64,000 nucleotides of DNA from Megaleporinus macrocephalus (lineage: Eukaryota; Chordata; Actinopteri; Characiformes; Anostomidae): the NCBI GenBank assembly GCA_021613375.1, contig CM038720.1, forward strand, positions 18,060,715 through 18,124,714. Reading direction: 5' to 3'. A program made the translations under genes and the position numbers. The notes under the pieces were generated by a model, which saw only the letters and a list, made by a program, of their open reading frames with translations, was not told the DNA's origin and ran no database searches. Positions 47,011-58,854 of this stretch are shown here, one piece after another (the first letter of the stretch is position 1; each line of letters begins with the position of its first letter).

Positions 47011-47239
47011 AGATAAATGGTGTAGCCTTGATCAGGTTCACTTTCAGACCCTCTTGCTCCCCCTGACTGACTCTCCTGACATTGACCTTCAACTCATTCA
47101 GACACAAACGCTGTAGCTCTGCTGGTTTGGCTCATCAGCAACAAAAGGAAAAAAATGATGATATAACCTTTTAATGTTTATCTAAAGGACATCATCAACA
47201 ATATACTATAATAATATAATAATACTTTTACAATGTTGT

Positions 47240-47545
47240 CTTTTATTTCTTTTAGCATAAACCTGTGAAGTGTTTAGGTTTGGAACACAACATATTCTCT
47301 TAAAGAGTGTTCTTTAATAAAACAGTGGCTCTTGGTTCTTCAGACTTATGTAGAATGTCTTGTATATAGTTCTATGTATTTTCAAAAATGTTCTACATAA
47401 AACCATATACAACACACTTTTAATCAATCGTAAGAAACATTTCAGCATGCAAATGGCTCTTTGGCTGTTCATGGTTCTATATCGAACTACTGTCTTTACA
47501 ATAGAGCCCTGAAAGAACCATCTTTCTTTAAGAATGTATACCTCT
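47240..47545. mobile_element. Dispersed repeat (GGTTCTATAT / GAACCAT type)
   Basis: Words such as CTCTTGGTTCTTCAG, TAGTTCTATG, CATGGTTCTATATCGAAC and GAAAGAACCATCTTTC follow a fish repeat pattern built from alternating GGTTCT and AGAACC words, giving internal inverted symmetry. Confidence 0.5.
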
Positions 47546-47714
47546 CACACACAACAATGGGTTTATTAACTAATTTTAAAGTGTTTAAAGGTGAATTATT
47601 CTGATTTTCTTTAACATTCTGAAGTAATTTAGATTCTTGGTTTTGTATGAAATTGTTCAGATGTTCTTTACAATGGTGATGTCAACAAGGCAAATGAGTC
47701 TTTATATGTGATTT

Positions 47715-47990
47715 TGGGGGTAAAATAGTGACGAATCTGAAACAAAAATACTACATCAGTCAATTTTGCCATAAAGGCTCTACACTGTACCTCTCCAAGC
47801 TTTTAAACCCATGTTTACAGCACCACACCATATATCCTTCACAATTTGTGAACTGCTTTAGATGTCTGGTTCCTATCAACATTGCTGTGAACAATTTTAA
47901 ATGGAGCGTTTCACATTTTACTCCACTTACTATCTTCTAATCATATTTTATCCAAAGATTTTGAGAAATATATGGAATTCCCCTTAATTA
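47715..47990. mobile_element. Dispersed repeat, copy 3 (TGGTTCCTA family)
   Basis: CTTTAGATGTCTGGTTCCTA, TGTGAACAATTTTAAATGG and TTTCACATTTTACTCC parallel the copies at 26.5 and 41.75 kb. The ORF at 47728-47940 reads repeat sequence. Confidence 0.55.
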
Positions 47991-47999
47991 ATACATTGC

Positions 48000-49770
48000 C
48001 TTAATTAATAATAAACATTTAAAATTCATTTGACATACAATGTTTAATGGCTGTAATGCATAACCATTGTTGGAAATGAAACATTAGTTATATGCAAGAC
48101 AATTCAAATACATACATTTAACCTATGAAGATCTGTACCCTGTATCTGTACCTGAGAGAGAGTTGATTGCGTGAGTTCAGGTGAATTCAGTGACTGTGAT
48201 CAACGCAGCACAGGAAGCACTGCAAACTCAATGAGACTTGTCTAATGATGCTATTATAAACTTTATGTTTAAATGATAATATTATATTTTTTATGTTTAT
48301 ATGAAAATAGTATATTTTTATCCAAACACTTGCCATTCCAGACCAAGGTTTTAGTGTTTGAGCAATTTCTTCACATATCTTCTGCAGGTTTGCATCTTTG
48401 TACACTTCTGAGTTAATGATCCCATCAGTGAAAAGAAGCTCACTATCAGCATGAGATAAACAGCCACTGAGGAAGTTTCCACTTCAGTGCTTTACAGTAC
48501 CGTAGCAGTCTGGTAGGAGTTCTTCTCCACACAAAGTCTACCATCAGTCTGATGTTGTGCTGTGTTTTTTTTTCTTTAAAACAATTTTATGACGCAAATT
48601 AAAAAACTATAATAAGAGGTGCAGTTTGTAAGCTTAGTTTAAATCCTTCCTAAATTAACTAAATGATCATCCGAATGTAAAGAAAAAAAACATCATGTTG
48701 CAGAGATATGTACTAACCAGCTTGAACCATCCTGTCTCGTAATACCACTTTAAACTTGAAGAGGTGATAGTGAATCACTGTAGCATGGAGTAAAATCAGT
48801 CTAACATGTGAAGATAAAGAAGTAGAGCTGCCCCAACAGTAAATTCTGACATCTTGTTTAAGGCCCTGGTTAGGTCATTTAAGGACAAGTTGTCATTAAA
48901 GGGAACAGTATATACAAAGATGGCTGCAGCTCTTGCTAAGTGACCGCCAGTGTCCGCTCTTGGCAAGAAACTATGTTTAGCAGAAAACAAAAAAGTGATA
49001 GGAATAGAAGCAAGAGTTAACACTGTTGCTGCTTTTCAACACTGGAGACATTTTTGGAGAGTAAAAGAATGACGTTTGGTTTTGAACTTTTAATGTAACG
49101 TTTCTGTAGCTCCATATTGTTTGGAGTATGAATTTAACAGGTTGTGTCATCTGATACATTGTATTGTTGTAAAGTTTACCAATGTATACATCAATAAAAG
49201 TGTCCAAAGTGTTTATTGTGCGGGGCCAGGGTATATGCCAAACAGCTTTGTTTATTATTCTGGACACTTTCCTATTTTCTACAAGCTGTCAATGGTTATT
49301 TAAAAACTGCGATGTTAAATAGCATATTGGAATTCTTTTATATCTGCAACAAAAATCAGTTTTATGTTATGGAAAGAATTGATTCTGAAGTTTTGAATGA
49401 TGGACAAATGCATAAAAGAAAAGCGATGCAAGCTTCTTTTGAACACCCTAACTAAACAAACTACAAGCTGAGAACAGAAACTGGAAAAACTGACAAAAAA
49501 CATATCTCTGTGAAAAATATAAGAATATAAACAGTGTACAGTATATAGAAACCATACTCTCTGACCATGTTTATGCTGAATTTATGATATTGTGCTGACA
49601 AGAATACATTTGTATCAGACAACACAGTCCATTTGTTCTGCTCTGTATATGACAAATGGTAATATGGATCCATGCCCAGAACTTACTTCATATAAACAAT
49701 CATACATACATTTCTTACATCAACCTCTGTCTTTAATTTTGTGTGTAGACTGGCCAAGGCTGGCATAGTG
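48000..49770. other. Non-coding, no gene seen
   Basis: AT-rich. Many ORFs of 60-96 codons overlap on both strands without domain or codon evidence. Confidence 0.4.
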
Positions 49771-49779
49771 CATTTTAAA

Positions 49780-50420
49780 CAGCTACGCCTAAAATGACCT
49801 ACCGGTGGGCACAATTTGAGCTAATTTGTGAAGTAGCCACAGCAACAACAACCGCAGGGGGGAGGGGCGCATGGGGCGGGGAGGGCAGCCGGATGGTACA
49901 GCCGCATCCAAACGACTTTGGACTCTGAATAACGAGGTGTCAAGCCTTTACTTTACCAAGGGCCTGCGCTTCACGCCTCATCCATTCGTGTCATAGCGTC
50001 AAGCCATCAGGGGAAAGCGCGGCCAGACAAAGCAAAGCCAACGCTGATTAATGGCCCCCAAGAAGCCCGTCTGAGAGGGGTGGAGGGGTCTCTAAACAGC
50101 CCCTCTGGGTCCAAATGAATGCACAATTGAGAATAATGACTGCCGCCATTTTGAAGGAAATCATGGCCCCCGGTTTTATGGAGAGAGTACGCATTGCCAT
50201 TTTGATGCCCCCCATCTCCCCCTCCTCCAATTCTCATAACCCCCCAAACCTTTTCCCTCTGTACTCTGGTGGTTATGCCAGCTGCTGGCACATCTTGGCA
50301 AAGATCATTAGCCAGGGAGGTCCATCGGTCAAGTTTTATGACAGCGCTGTATAATGAGCAGCACTGTGGGCGCCTGGCTGGAGAGCATGATTGGCTAACC
50401 TTTTACTAACGGCTGCTGGC
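49780..50420. promoter_or_regulatory. Candidate enhancer-like non-coding element
   Basis: The strongest candidate by eye. It has high sequence complexity, GC-rich blocks (GGGGGGAGGGGCGC) and many ordered developmental-type words: CACAATTGAGAATAATGAC, ATGACTGCCGCCATTTTG, GCCCCCGGTTTTATGGAG, AAGATCATTAGCCAGGG and TTTTATGACAGCGCTGTA, then AGCATGATTGGCTAACC (a CCAAT-type inverted box). No repeat signature, and ORFs on both strands overlap. Confidence 0.45.
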
Positions 50421-50562
50421 TGTTCACATGTACTCTAGTTTTAAATCAAGTGCCCACAAATCGCCTACATTCCAAAATATAAAGCTTCTTAAATGGTTTT
50501 GAGCTTTTATGCACAATATTAGGAAATAAAGTAGAACAGTCATAGAACAGATCTCACTACAG

Positions 50563-50855
50563 TGTTGCTATGGTATCACAGGTCGTTGATAGGATGTTGC
50601 TGGGTGGTTGCTATTGTAACCTTAGTGGTTGATAGGCTGTTATCGGACAGTTAATATGGTATCCTATGTGGTTGACAATGTGTTGCTGGACAGTTGCTAT
50701 TGTATCCTAGGTGGTTAATAGGGTGTTGCTGGATAGTTGATATGGCACTTCAGGTGGTTGATTGTGTGTTGCTGGATGCTTGCTACGATATACCAGGTGA
50801 TTGCTCTGTGGTTGGTATGGTATCCCAGGTGGTTGGTAGGTTCTTGGTTGTGAAT
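50563..50855. repeat. ~50-60-bp minisatellite (GGTGGTTGATAGG)
   Basis: Five to six degenerate units carrying GTTGCTATGGTATC / GTTGCTATTGTATCC, CAGGTGGTTGAT or AGGTGGTTAATAGG, and TGTTGCTGGACAG. This is a familiar type of fish minisatellite. Confidence 0.75.
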
Positions 50856-51184
50856 GCTTCGAACAGAAATTCAGTAAAGTTTTATAATAAAAAGTCTCAA
50901 GTATTTCTGACCTGATAGTGCGTTATCATATTAGCTATCAGAAAGTCTGCCTTAATGAGGGCTGAATATAGTTGAGAGACTTCAACTCAGAGACAGCTGT
51001 GTGTAGTTCGTTCTACACATAGTCCCAGCAAGACTGAGCAGTTCATCTCTAGAACTACAGGTCCTCACCATGATGCCACAGTCTCTTTTAAGATCGCATT
51101 TATTGTTCTGTTCTTATATGCAAGAAATCTTGATGTGATTCTTGGCATGACAAGTTATTGTTCTTAGCCCAAATTATAAATCTC

Positions 51185-51560
51185 TTGTAATTTCAAGGCC
51201 TGACCACTGTAACTCAGTCTAAGCTGGTCTTCCTCTGTGAGTCATCAGTCTCTTCAACAGATCCAGAATGCTGCAGCACAGCTTGTCTTTAATATTCCTA
51301 AATTTACTCATGTCACTCCACTGCTGCGCTCGCTTCACTGGCTTCCTGTAGCTGCTTGCATTAAATTTAAAACTCTAATGCTTACAAAGCCAAAAATGGA
51401 CCAGACCCTCTCTGCCTTATGACAATAGTCAAAAGTTAATCTGTACCTTGAGCCTATCAAGCTTCAAGTACAGCTCGGGTTGACCCAACAACCTTCCCCT
51501 AGCTGTCTAAACAGGAGACTTTCTCTTTAGTCTTAATGTAGACTGAAGATACTGATCTCA
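51185..51560 (+). mobile_element. L2-type LINE relic, 3' end of reverse transcriptase ORF
   Basis: The forward frame at 51237-51422 reads LQQIQNAAAQLVFNIPKF, THVTPLLRSLHWLPVAACIK and FKTLMLTKPKMD, the classic L2/CR1 ORF2 C-terminal block 'LQ.VQNAAARL...HITP.L.SLHWLPV..RI.FK.L.L'. The preceding bases, GGCCTGACCACTGTAACTC, fit the '.LDYCN' block. Sequence to 51560 probably covers the rest of the ORF and 3' tail but is decayed. Severely 5'-truncated, as is usual for LINE insertions. Confidence 0.85.
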
Positions 51561-52107
51561 TTGATAAAGTGAGTGCAAATCTGAGTATGTATTGAAATGT
51601 ATTGCATTTATGCTGCGCTTATCTCTTTATTTTTTATCTAGGTGTATGCACATTTAGGCTGTATTTAAAATTAGCTTTTTTCACTGTATCAACACTGGAC
51701 CTTGTTCTGGCAGTGTTGAAGTAGTTTGGACTGTTACCTATTTATTGTAGATAGGACACACACTCTGACTGAACTCAAAGAAAGTTGTAAATGTAAATGT
51801 TGTTCGCTGATGTATATAAGTTTCTCCAAAAACACCCCCCCCCCAAAACATACACAATAAAGTGTTTAAATTGAAAAACTGATTACCTAAAATGAAAAGT
51901 ATGAAAGTTTGGTAAAATGAAATGAACTGTACATCTTGTGCTTGCGAGGCTTACTGGGGGTCCTACGCCACTGCCTATACCACTTGTAGCAAGAACAGCT
52001 GTAGAACCAGTGTTGCAGATTAACAGAGAGAGCAAATATGCCTGCATGTAAGAAAATAGCCAAAATGGCAATTTAGAATGCCATAGCAAAATGTATACAG
52101 TGAAGTG

Positions 52108-52131
52108 GATATGAGAGAGAGAGAGAGAGAT
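52108..52131. repeat. (GA)n microsatellite
   Basis: Uninterrupted GAGAGA run. Confidence 0.8.
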
Positions 52132-52149
52132 GGATGCTTAATAGTAGCT

Positions 52150-52720
52150 TGGCTGTGAAGTGCATTTCACTCATGGTGTCAAATTAACACTCCAACACTG
52201 TCTCCATTGTGCTGGGCCAGTCACCGCTCTTCTAGAAGCCCCCAACTGTGATTTATTGATGAACCGTTTCCACCAGTAGTCTTGCCTTTTTCAGGATAAT
52301 TTAGTTAATGCACAGTGATCTATGTCAACGTTTTTCCATCCCTCGGCTAATCCAACATGTTGTCTGTGCATAATTATCTTACAATTGATGAATTTCACCA
52401 GGAAAGGCTCTTGTGAAGAGCAGTTCCAGCTGACGACAGCTTTTCAGGACTGCTGAGGAAAGCAGATCACTTCATTTTTTTTTACCAGCAGGACTGTAAT
52501 TACACTGCATCTGGAAACGTGGACGTCCAGCTGAACGGATCAAACTTAATTAAATCATCTTTGGTTTCGCATTCTCAACCAGCATCCTTAACTGTAGCAC
52601 TGAATTACAATCACACCGGGTTCATCATTAGATGATCCCTAATGACATTTTTGCTGTGCTTAATGAATGAGGGCAGTTTTCCGCATTCCGGTGAAATAGA
52701 TCACTTAATGGAACAGTTTA
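52150..52720. promoter_or_regulatory. Candidate enhancer-like non-coding element
   Basis: Long repeat-free block with clustered homeodomain-like cores: GATAATTTAGTTAATGCAC, GCATAATTATCTTAC, ACTTAATTAAATCATC, CATCATTAGATGATCCC (palindromic half) and GTGCTTAATGAATG. There is also CAGCTGACGACAGC with an E-box. The density and the lack of ORFs suggest a developmental enhancer; conservation is untested. Confidence 0.45.
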
Positions 52721-53204
52721 GTGAAAAATCTCATTATACAGTTTTTTGTTTATCCTTGATGTAGTCAACCGAACACATTTTGCTTCTTTAGTTTACAGGG
52801 TCAAGGTGAACTCCAAATCAACAGTCACACAAATACCCTAGTAATTTCCCATGAAAATACATTAAAATTGATTTCAATCTGCTCAAATCCATGTCATCCA
52901 GTGTTCTTAACAACAATTCTGCACGGACCTTAGTGAAGACCTGGATGTGGTTGAGAGAAATTTTGTTGATGTGTTCTTCTTGAAATTTAACTGAGCTATT
53001 TGGGTGACTATTGAGTTGTAGTGTTTGCTAGCAGCGCAGACCTAAACTAAAGAAACAAAACATCGCAGCTGGTCAACATACATGCTGGCTCAGTAGAAAA
53101 CTGTATAAATTTGACTTATCATTCATATATGTAGCATGTACATGCACAGAATGTACCCTGCTGAAAAGAAGATGACTTATAAAACCTACTCAAAATATAA
53201 CTGC

Positions 53205-53360
53205 AAGTGGCGATGAGCGGGTTCAAGCTCGATCAGCCCAATCAGGCCTTAAGCAGTTTGGGCCAATTAGGCATAACTTACTTACATAGACAACAAGAAA
53301 AATGTAAGTCAAAATTCATCAAAACGTCTTCATCTGATCTTATTGTTGAGCCGTGGTCTT
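53205..53360. mobile_element. Dispersed repeat, copy 1 (GATCAGCCCAATCAG family)
   Basis: GATCAGCCCAATCAGGCC, AGCAGTTTGGGCCAATTAGG and CATAACTTACTTACATAGA, then TCAAAATTCATCAAAA, are matched in order by 56430-56600. Non-coding. Confidence 0.65.
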
Positions 53361-53689
53361 TAAATAGCAGGAGGCATCTGTAGCTGGATGCTAGATGTCT
53401 ATGGTGAAATTAGCAGACGTGTGGACTCGAGTCACATGACTTGACTAAACTGGTGACTTGTGATTTGACAACATCACTAAAGACTTGCGACTTGACTTGG
53501 ACTTGGAATCGGACTTGAGCTTTAAGACTTGAAAAGACTCGCCACCCTATTTTAACATAATAAATAAGGAAAACTGAATTAAATAACTGGATCATTTTGT
53601 ATATAATGGTGCTGTAACGCTAGGGGAGCTGTGCAGCGCTGCTCAGTTTATTCGTAACCTAGCAACAACTATAGTTCTGCAGTCAATCA

Positions 53690-53810
53690 CGGGAAGCTTT
53701 ACGGGAAGCTTTACGACACGAGAGCAACACGAGAGCAACATGAGAGCAACATGAGAGCAACATGAGAGCAACACGAAGGAAACACGAGAGCAACATGAGG
53801 GAGAACATGG
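53690..53810. repeat. 11-bp tandem repeat inside the hAT element
   Basis: Units of ACGAGAGCAAC / ATGAGAGCAAC repeat about eight times, preceded by a direct doubling of GGGAAGCTTTAC. Absent from the second hAT copy, so it arose after the two diverged or was lost there. Confidence 0.85.
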
Positions 53811-54779
53811 GAAAAGTGCAGTAAAAGTGGGATTAAGCCAAGTATATACCCTTTTATTTACTTTCTAAGGGGTTTTAAGCTGGTTCTGAGATATATTTTC
53901 TCGGGTTAATGCAGTTTTATGTATTTTATAACTGTTTGGAGTACTCTATAAGCCACTGTGTTTAGCCGCATGCTGTAGCTAGCAAGACTAGCTAGTTGAG
54001 CTGTGTGGACGTCGTTCAAGGGCCAAGGTCAAATAGACCCCACTGTGACTGGGAAAAGCGGTGTGGGTCCTCTGATGAAGATCTCCCCGTTTTGACTGTG
54101 CTGCTGAGGAAGGAGAGTCAAGTCTGTTCCACGTGCCTTGTCTGCCCGTTTCCTAGCTCTGGTTCCTGCCACCATTGAACTGTAAGTTTACCCTCTCAAG
54201 TTCAAGAAGGGGCTAGCCACGTAATACTGTGATTTATATCTTTCACAAGGCATAGCTTTGAGATAATGTTTGTCTAAAATGAAGTAAAGCTAATTAATGG
54301 TTTAATTTCATATGTGTGTCTGGTTTAGCTTATTTCTATTAAGATACTCTAGTACTCTGGTTGAGTAATTCATTCTGAGTTGTAAAAAAAATCTAAAACA
54401 AAATAACGAACCCTTGCCTCACCCTTTATATTTAGAACATATTTTTACATAGGGCACAAGTGCTACAGCAGTTAGCTAGAAAACTTAGCAACATAAGGAT
54501 AAACTACAGCTAATGTTAACAAAGCTCTCTTTCCCTCTGTTATTTCCTCCTAGATATTCCACCATCCACTGTGAATTTTACAGAGAAATTAAGCATTTAG
54601 GAACCAGAGCATCTCAGACAGGAAGTGTTCAAGTAGTGCAGAGAAGTGCCAAACACTGATCAGTACATGCAGAGCTACTGCAGAGTTCACACATGCAGAT
54701 AGAACTGAAAGACCCGGTCCACATATTAATGCTTATGGGTTTAGAATGTGATGTTATTAAAATACTAATACTTCTATAT

Positions 54780-54905
54780 AGGGCAGTGTTTTTCAACCTT
54801 GGTCTTCGAGGCCCACTGTCTGCACATTTTAGTGGTATTTCTGCTTCAACACCTATTTTAACTTGCTAATGGACTTGTAATGAGGTGATTAGACCTGCTT
54901 GAAAA
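54780..54905. mobile_element. Small repeat nested in hAT copy 1
   Basis: GTTTTTCAACCTTGGTCTTC, GAGGCCCACTG and TTTTAGTGGTATTTCTGCTT, then ACCTATTTTAACTTGC, resemble a well-known dispersed fish repeat (TTCTCAACCCTGGTCC type). It is present at the same internal position in copy 2 (62212-62335), so it was already part of the mobile element. Confidence 0.5.
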
Positions 54906-55139
54906 AGTAAAAAAAAAAGTTATTTTTGTCATAATACAAACTTGAAAAGCGTTAATGTTATATTAATGTCAGTTTAATATACTACTAATCAACTGCATCC
55001 ATTGTGTTAAATACTGAAATGACATTACATCTGGTGACGCAAAGTTTAAGACTGGGAACTTGATTGTCAAGACGTGAGACTTACTTGATACTTGCAACTT
55101 AGTGACTTGGTCCCATGTCTGGAAATTAGTTTTATTTCT

Positions 55140-56400
55140 ATTTTATCAGAACCAAAGCAGTATGTTTTAGCGCATGGAGGTCCACATATATGATGATTAC
55201 AAGGAGATGTCTGTGTGGAATAGTTAACTTTTATTTTTAAACATCGACTGTCGGTATACAGGAATAAACCAAGGTATGAAAATTTGATTTTAGAGATAAT
55301 CTTTAAAGAAGTATGCCAAAATGAAAGTACGTAGATCTTCTTAATAAATCATCATCTTGATTGCCTTTTGTATGTTTACTTGTTTGGTGGCTGAGCCAGT
55401 CTGGGTGCCCTGGTTCTGTTAGTTTGGTCTTGCGGCATCAACTCTAGCAGCTAAGCTGGCAGTAAAACAGCAGTCTGTGGTTTTCTTCTAAAGCTTGTGT
55501 GTTACTTACTTGACTACTCGAGACCAAATTTCTAGAGTAACTTTATAGAGGCCAAAACATTCTTACCTTTTAATGGGAGTTAATACATTTAACATTTTAG
55601 AGCATATCTATTGGTCCATTCATCATAAAACTTTCACTGGAAATATAGAAACAGCTGTTTAAATTATAATGGAAATTTACAAACATCCAGATACACAGTT
55701 ATATAAACCCAAAAAACATCAGACACGGTAATCACACTACAGTACTTTGGTCTATAACGTACGTAATTATTGATTCAAGGTTTACGTTTATTGTAATGTC
55801 GAGCTGCTCGGTTTTGTCGTGACCCTGTCGTGACAAACACTAGACACCATACAGGTTTGTTCTGGCTAAATATGGTCGGGGTTCATATTTGGGCCGTGTG
55901 TTCACGTAGTAAGGTTTTTAGTGAAGACGAACTGGAACTTAAAAGAAGTGTCTGACTCTCTCAGTGACCTCCTAAAGGGCCAGAACGCGCTGTGTGACCC
56001 AGATAGCAAAAAGTATTTAGCCCAACTCCAGACAGGGTCTGCCATAATATCCCGGCTGGGTCTGTAAAATGGATCTAGACCAGTGTCCAGATGTACAGCA
56101 GACCAGTACAGACACAGAGGTGAATTCTGGATTCAGAGCGACGCTGGGCCGGCATCAGACCACATTTTAATACTTTCTGTTTGTCAGGTTTAAATACAGG
56201 GCAGATCCGCTTACCACTATCCTCCTCCAGGTCAGCACTTGCTCATCTCCAGTCCAGCTCCACATTTTTACTATAATTTTTGAATAAATGTAACTACTGG
56301 CTATATGATAAAGATAATTATTAGAAAATAACAATTAACAAACAAACATCGAGCTCACTTTCTTTTCTATTTCATCCTAATGAAGGAAACAAACTACCAA
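55140..56400. other. Non-coding, no gene seen
   Basis: Ordinary unique sequence, somewhat GC-richer at 55790-56260, without motifs I can assign. Confidence 0.4.
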
Positions 56401-56424
56401 CTACATTTTAAAATAATACAACCA

Positions 56425-56620
56425 CAAGTGCCAATGGACAGGTCCAAGCATGATCAGCCCAATCAGACCATAAGCGGTTTGGGCTAATTAGGCATAACAA
56501 GGCCTAATGCAGTTTGAGCCTTACTTACATAGAGAGCATGAGAAATGTAAGTAAGTAAAAATTCATCAAAATGCCTTCATGCACCGTTAATGTTAAGTTG
56601 TCTTTAAACATGAGACATAG
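56425..56620. mobile_element. Dispersed repeat, copy 2 (GATCAGCCCAATCAG family)
   Basis: Direct-orientation partner of 53205-53360, with an inserted GGCATAACAAGGCCTAATGC segment. The opposed ORFs here read repeat sequence. Confidence 0.65.
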
Positions 56621-56764
56621 TGGTATAGTGGTTTGGTTCACAGAGTTTAACCCCATAATGAGGCCCACTGCACCCACAATGGGCCATTTTGGCATACAGG
56701 AGCAAAGCGAAAATGAGTCAGAATTCATCAAAATCTTAATATGTCATGTTTATTGATTAGAGGC

Positions 56765-57990
56765 CTTCAAAAAGTTGCACAAAGAGTTTTCTTCAAGTTG
56801 ACCTTTTGACCTTACTATAATAAACTGTAGACTTTAAACAAATCACTCAAAATCCCAGACAAAGAGTACAATTTCTGGTTCTCACTGCACCAGTTTTTTT
56901 ATATGCAGGCTTAATAATAACATTTAATAGCATTTTCAATTATTTTAAGCATTTCTGAGTGTTAAAGCAACCCTCTATGTGCTTGAACCCTAATAATGAA
57001 TTATCCAAACATGTTTTACCACCTGATTCAAGAAACTGCAGCAACATGTCATACATGTATTTAAGACATAAAGAAGTACATTTTGGGCCGATCAGTTACA
57101 TTTGAAGCAAAAGTGTACTATCCCTTCATAACTGAAATATGTAAATGACCTCTAAAGCAATCTGACCTTAAAAAATTATTTAAAAAAAAAGCTTCAGACA
57201 TTTCTTTTAGAATACTGCAACAATTGCTTGCTGATAGCCAGGAGGAGTATAACATTTACTTCCACTCCAACAACTCTGCTACAGACTGCAGGAACAAAAC
57301 TCTGCATCACTTTAACTCGAATGAGTGAGCCATCTTGCTGTATGCCCTTTGTAAATATGTTTGTGGTTGTGACATCAGAACGATAATTCAAAACAAACTG
57401 TAATTGCAACATAGTTTCTATATGCTGACTGTTTGAACTAGAAAACGTGTTTACTATGTTTAAATACTAAATTAAATTTCTCAATTACAATAAAAAAGCA
57501 GAAAAAAGGTAATATGCCATAAAATGGAACTGAACCTTCCACAACACACCCACCCACCCACCCCTACAGTGGGGATCAAGTTTTTTTGTTTCCTTAGTGC
57601 CTTAGTCCAGATTTTATTTATTTTTGTGTTTGACAGTGAGAACTCACTCTTATTTAGCACAAAAACACAAGACAAACTCAATAATTCAATTCAAATTCTC
57701 AAAATCTAGTTTCTCAAGCTTCTCACAATACAAAATGGTTACCCAGCACTTGTGTTCTAGCTATGTGTTCTAGTGGTTCAACCTAGCATGCTCATATCTT
57801 TATTACAGTGTATAAACAGTGTTTCAAATTTTTCTTTTTTTTTTTTTTTAATGTTAATTCAGCTCAGACTTAATAATCACTACTTCCCTCGATAAGCTGA
57901 TTTAGGAATAGGAAAAATGGAACAAAACTAAACTTGTCTTGTAGTATTAATGCTGATATACATATATATTACACTACCATATGTGGTAGC
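56765..57990. other. Non-coding, no gene seen
   Basis: AT-rich. A small CCCA repeat lies at 57545-57563 and a T-run near 57835. No gene evidence. Confidence 0.4.
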
Positions 57991-57999
57991 ATAAACCAC

Positions 58000-58835
58000 A
58001 GTGTGCAGGTTCCAGTGATGAAAATGGCAGGTCATGCACCTTCACGCTGAAGGAACCTGTGACGCTTACAGATCACAGGTCCTTCCGGCCTCTCGTCATC
58101 TCTGGAAAAGGAGCCCGGCTCCCTGTGGAGCTGCAGTGCTCCCGTATACTTCACTCAAGGACTGCACGGGTACACGGGCTGAGTAAGTCTGCGTGTAGTG
58201 GTGGGAGATGTCCCCATAGGCCCTCCCCACTCAGCCAGCGAGAAGACTTCAAGGCCGATCTCTATTAGCTTATTTTGATGTTTTTATCCTTCCGTGATTG
58301 GGAGCCATTCTCGACAACCAAAACAGACAGGTTCCCGCGAAGGCATGGAGGGCTCTTTCAGGCCCTCTCCGAGGAGCACGCTTCAATAAAACATTACACC
58401 TCCGCTGCTTCTGACTGGCTGCTGCGGCCTGCTCCCCCCGACACTCCCCTGTAAGTTTACACTCATCTGAACATCAGCAGAGCTGCTCAGTGGAGCTCTA
58501 AGTGAAGGTTCGCACGCAAACATGTCTCCCACCGAAGTTGTCTCGGGCGAAAGTGCCTCCATCATCGACGAAATTAAACATTACGCTATGTCCCTGGCGA
58601 TTAGTGCTCGGATCTGATTCGACTGCGCTGCATGTTTTTTTAATGAAGCGCGATCGTCCTTTTTCTAGTCCCGTACCCCACCCCCAACCCACTCCGCTCC
58701 CACGGCAACGAGAGCCTGTCACTTCTGCTGAAGGCGGAATGGGCAGGAGATGTAAGCTGGATGGATTGTTGGTACAGCTCTAGATTTCTGTTGGAGAAGC
58801 AGAGCAATGAAAACAAAAACTTTGGTCACGGACGT
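58000..58835. other. GC- and CpG-richer candidate regulatory region
   Basis: The most GC-rich part of the window, with many CpGs (GGCCTCTCGTCATC, AGTGGTGGGAGATGTCCCC, TCTCGGGCGAAAGTGCC, AGCGCGATCGTCC) and GACTGGCTGCTGCGGCC. It could be a CpG-rich promoter-like or conserved element. ORFs of 60-93 codons overlap on both strands and none has a recognisable domain. No TATA box or clear exon is seen. Confidence 0.35.
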
Positions 58836-58854
58836 GGCACGAGGGTGGGGGGGG

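Larger units (their letters stand above)
53414..55121 (+). mobile_element. hAT element, complete copy with 8-bp target duplication
   Basis: The element starts CAGACGTGTGGACTCGAG at 53414. It ends at 55121 with a sequence that reads CAGACATGGGACCAAGTC on the other strand, so the ends form an imperfect terminal inverted repeat. The flanking eight bases are identical: GAAATTAG at 53406-53413 and 55122-55129. An 8-bp duplication with CAG-type ends is diagnostic of hAT transposition. Subterminal regions contain repeated GACTTG words (GACTTGCGACTTGACTTGG at about 53483). The inside has no transposase, so this copy is non-autonomous. A second, inverted relative lies at 61975-63784 and shares the left arm (CACCCTATTTTAACATAATA), the middle (ATTCCACCATCCACTGTGAA) and the right part. 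The 60-codon ORF at 53996-54178 is not recognisable. Confidence 0.9.

Noticed and set aside
57970..57998. Another Tc1 terminal repeat (TACACTACCATATGTGGTAG)
   Set aside because: Only TACACTACCA matches; the remainder is a local palindrome (ACCATATGTGGT), so this is probably chance.
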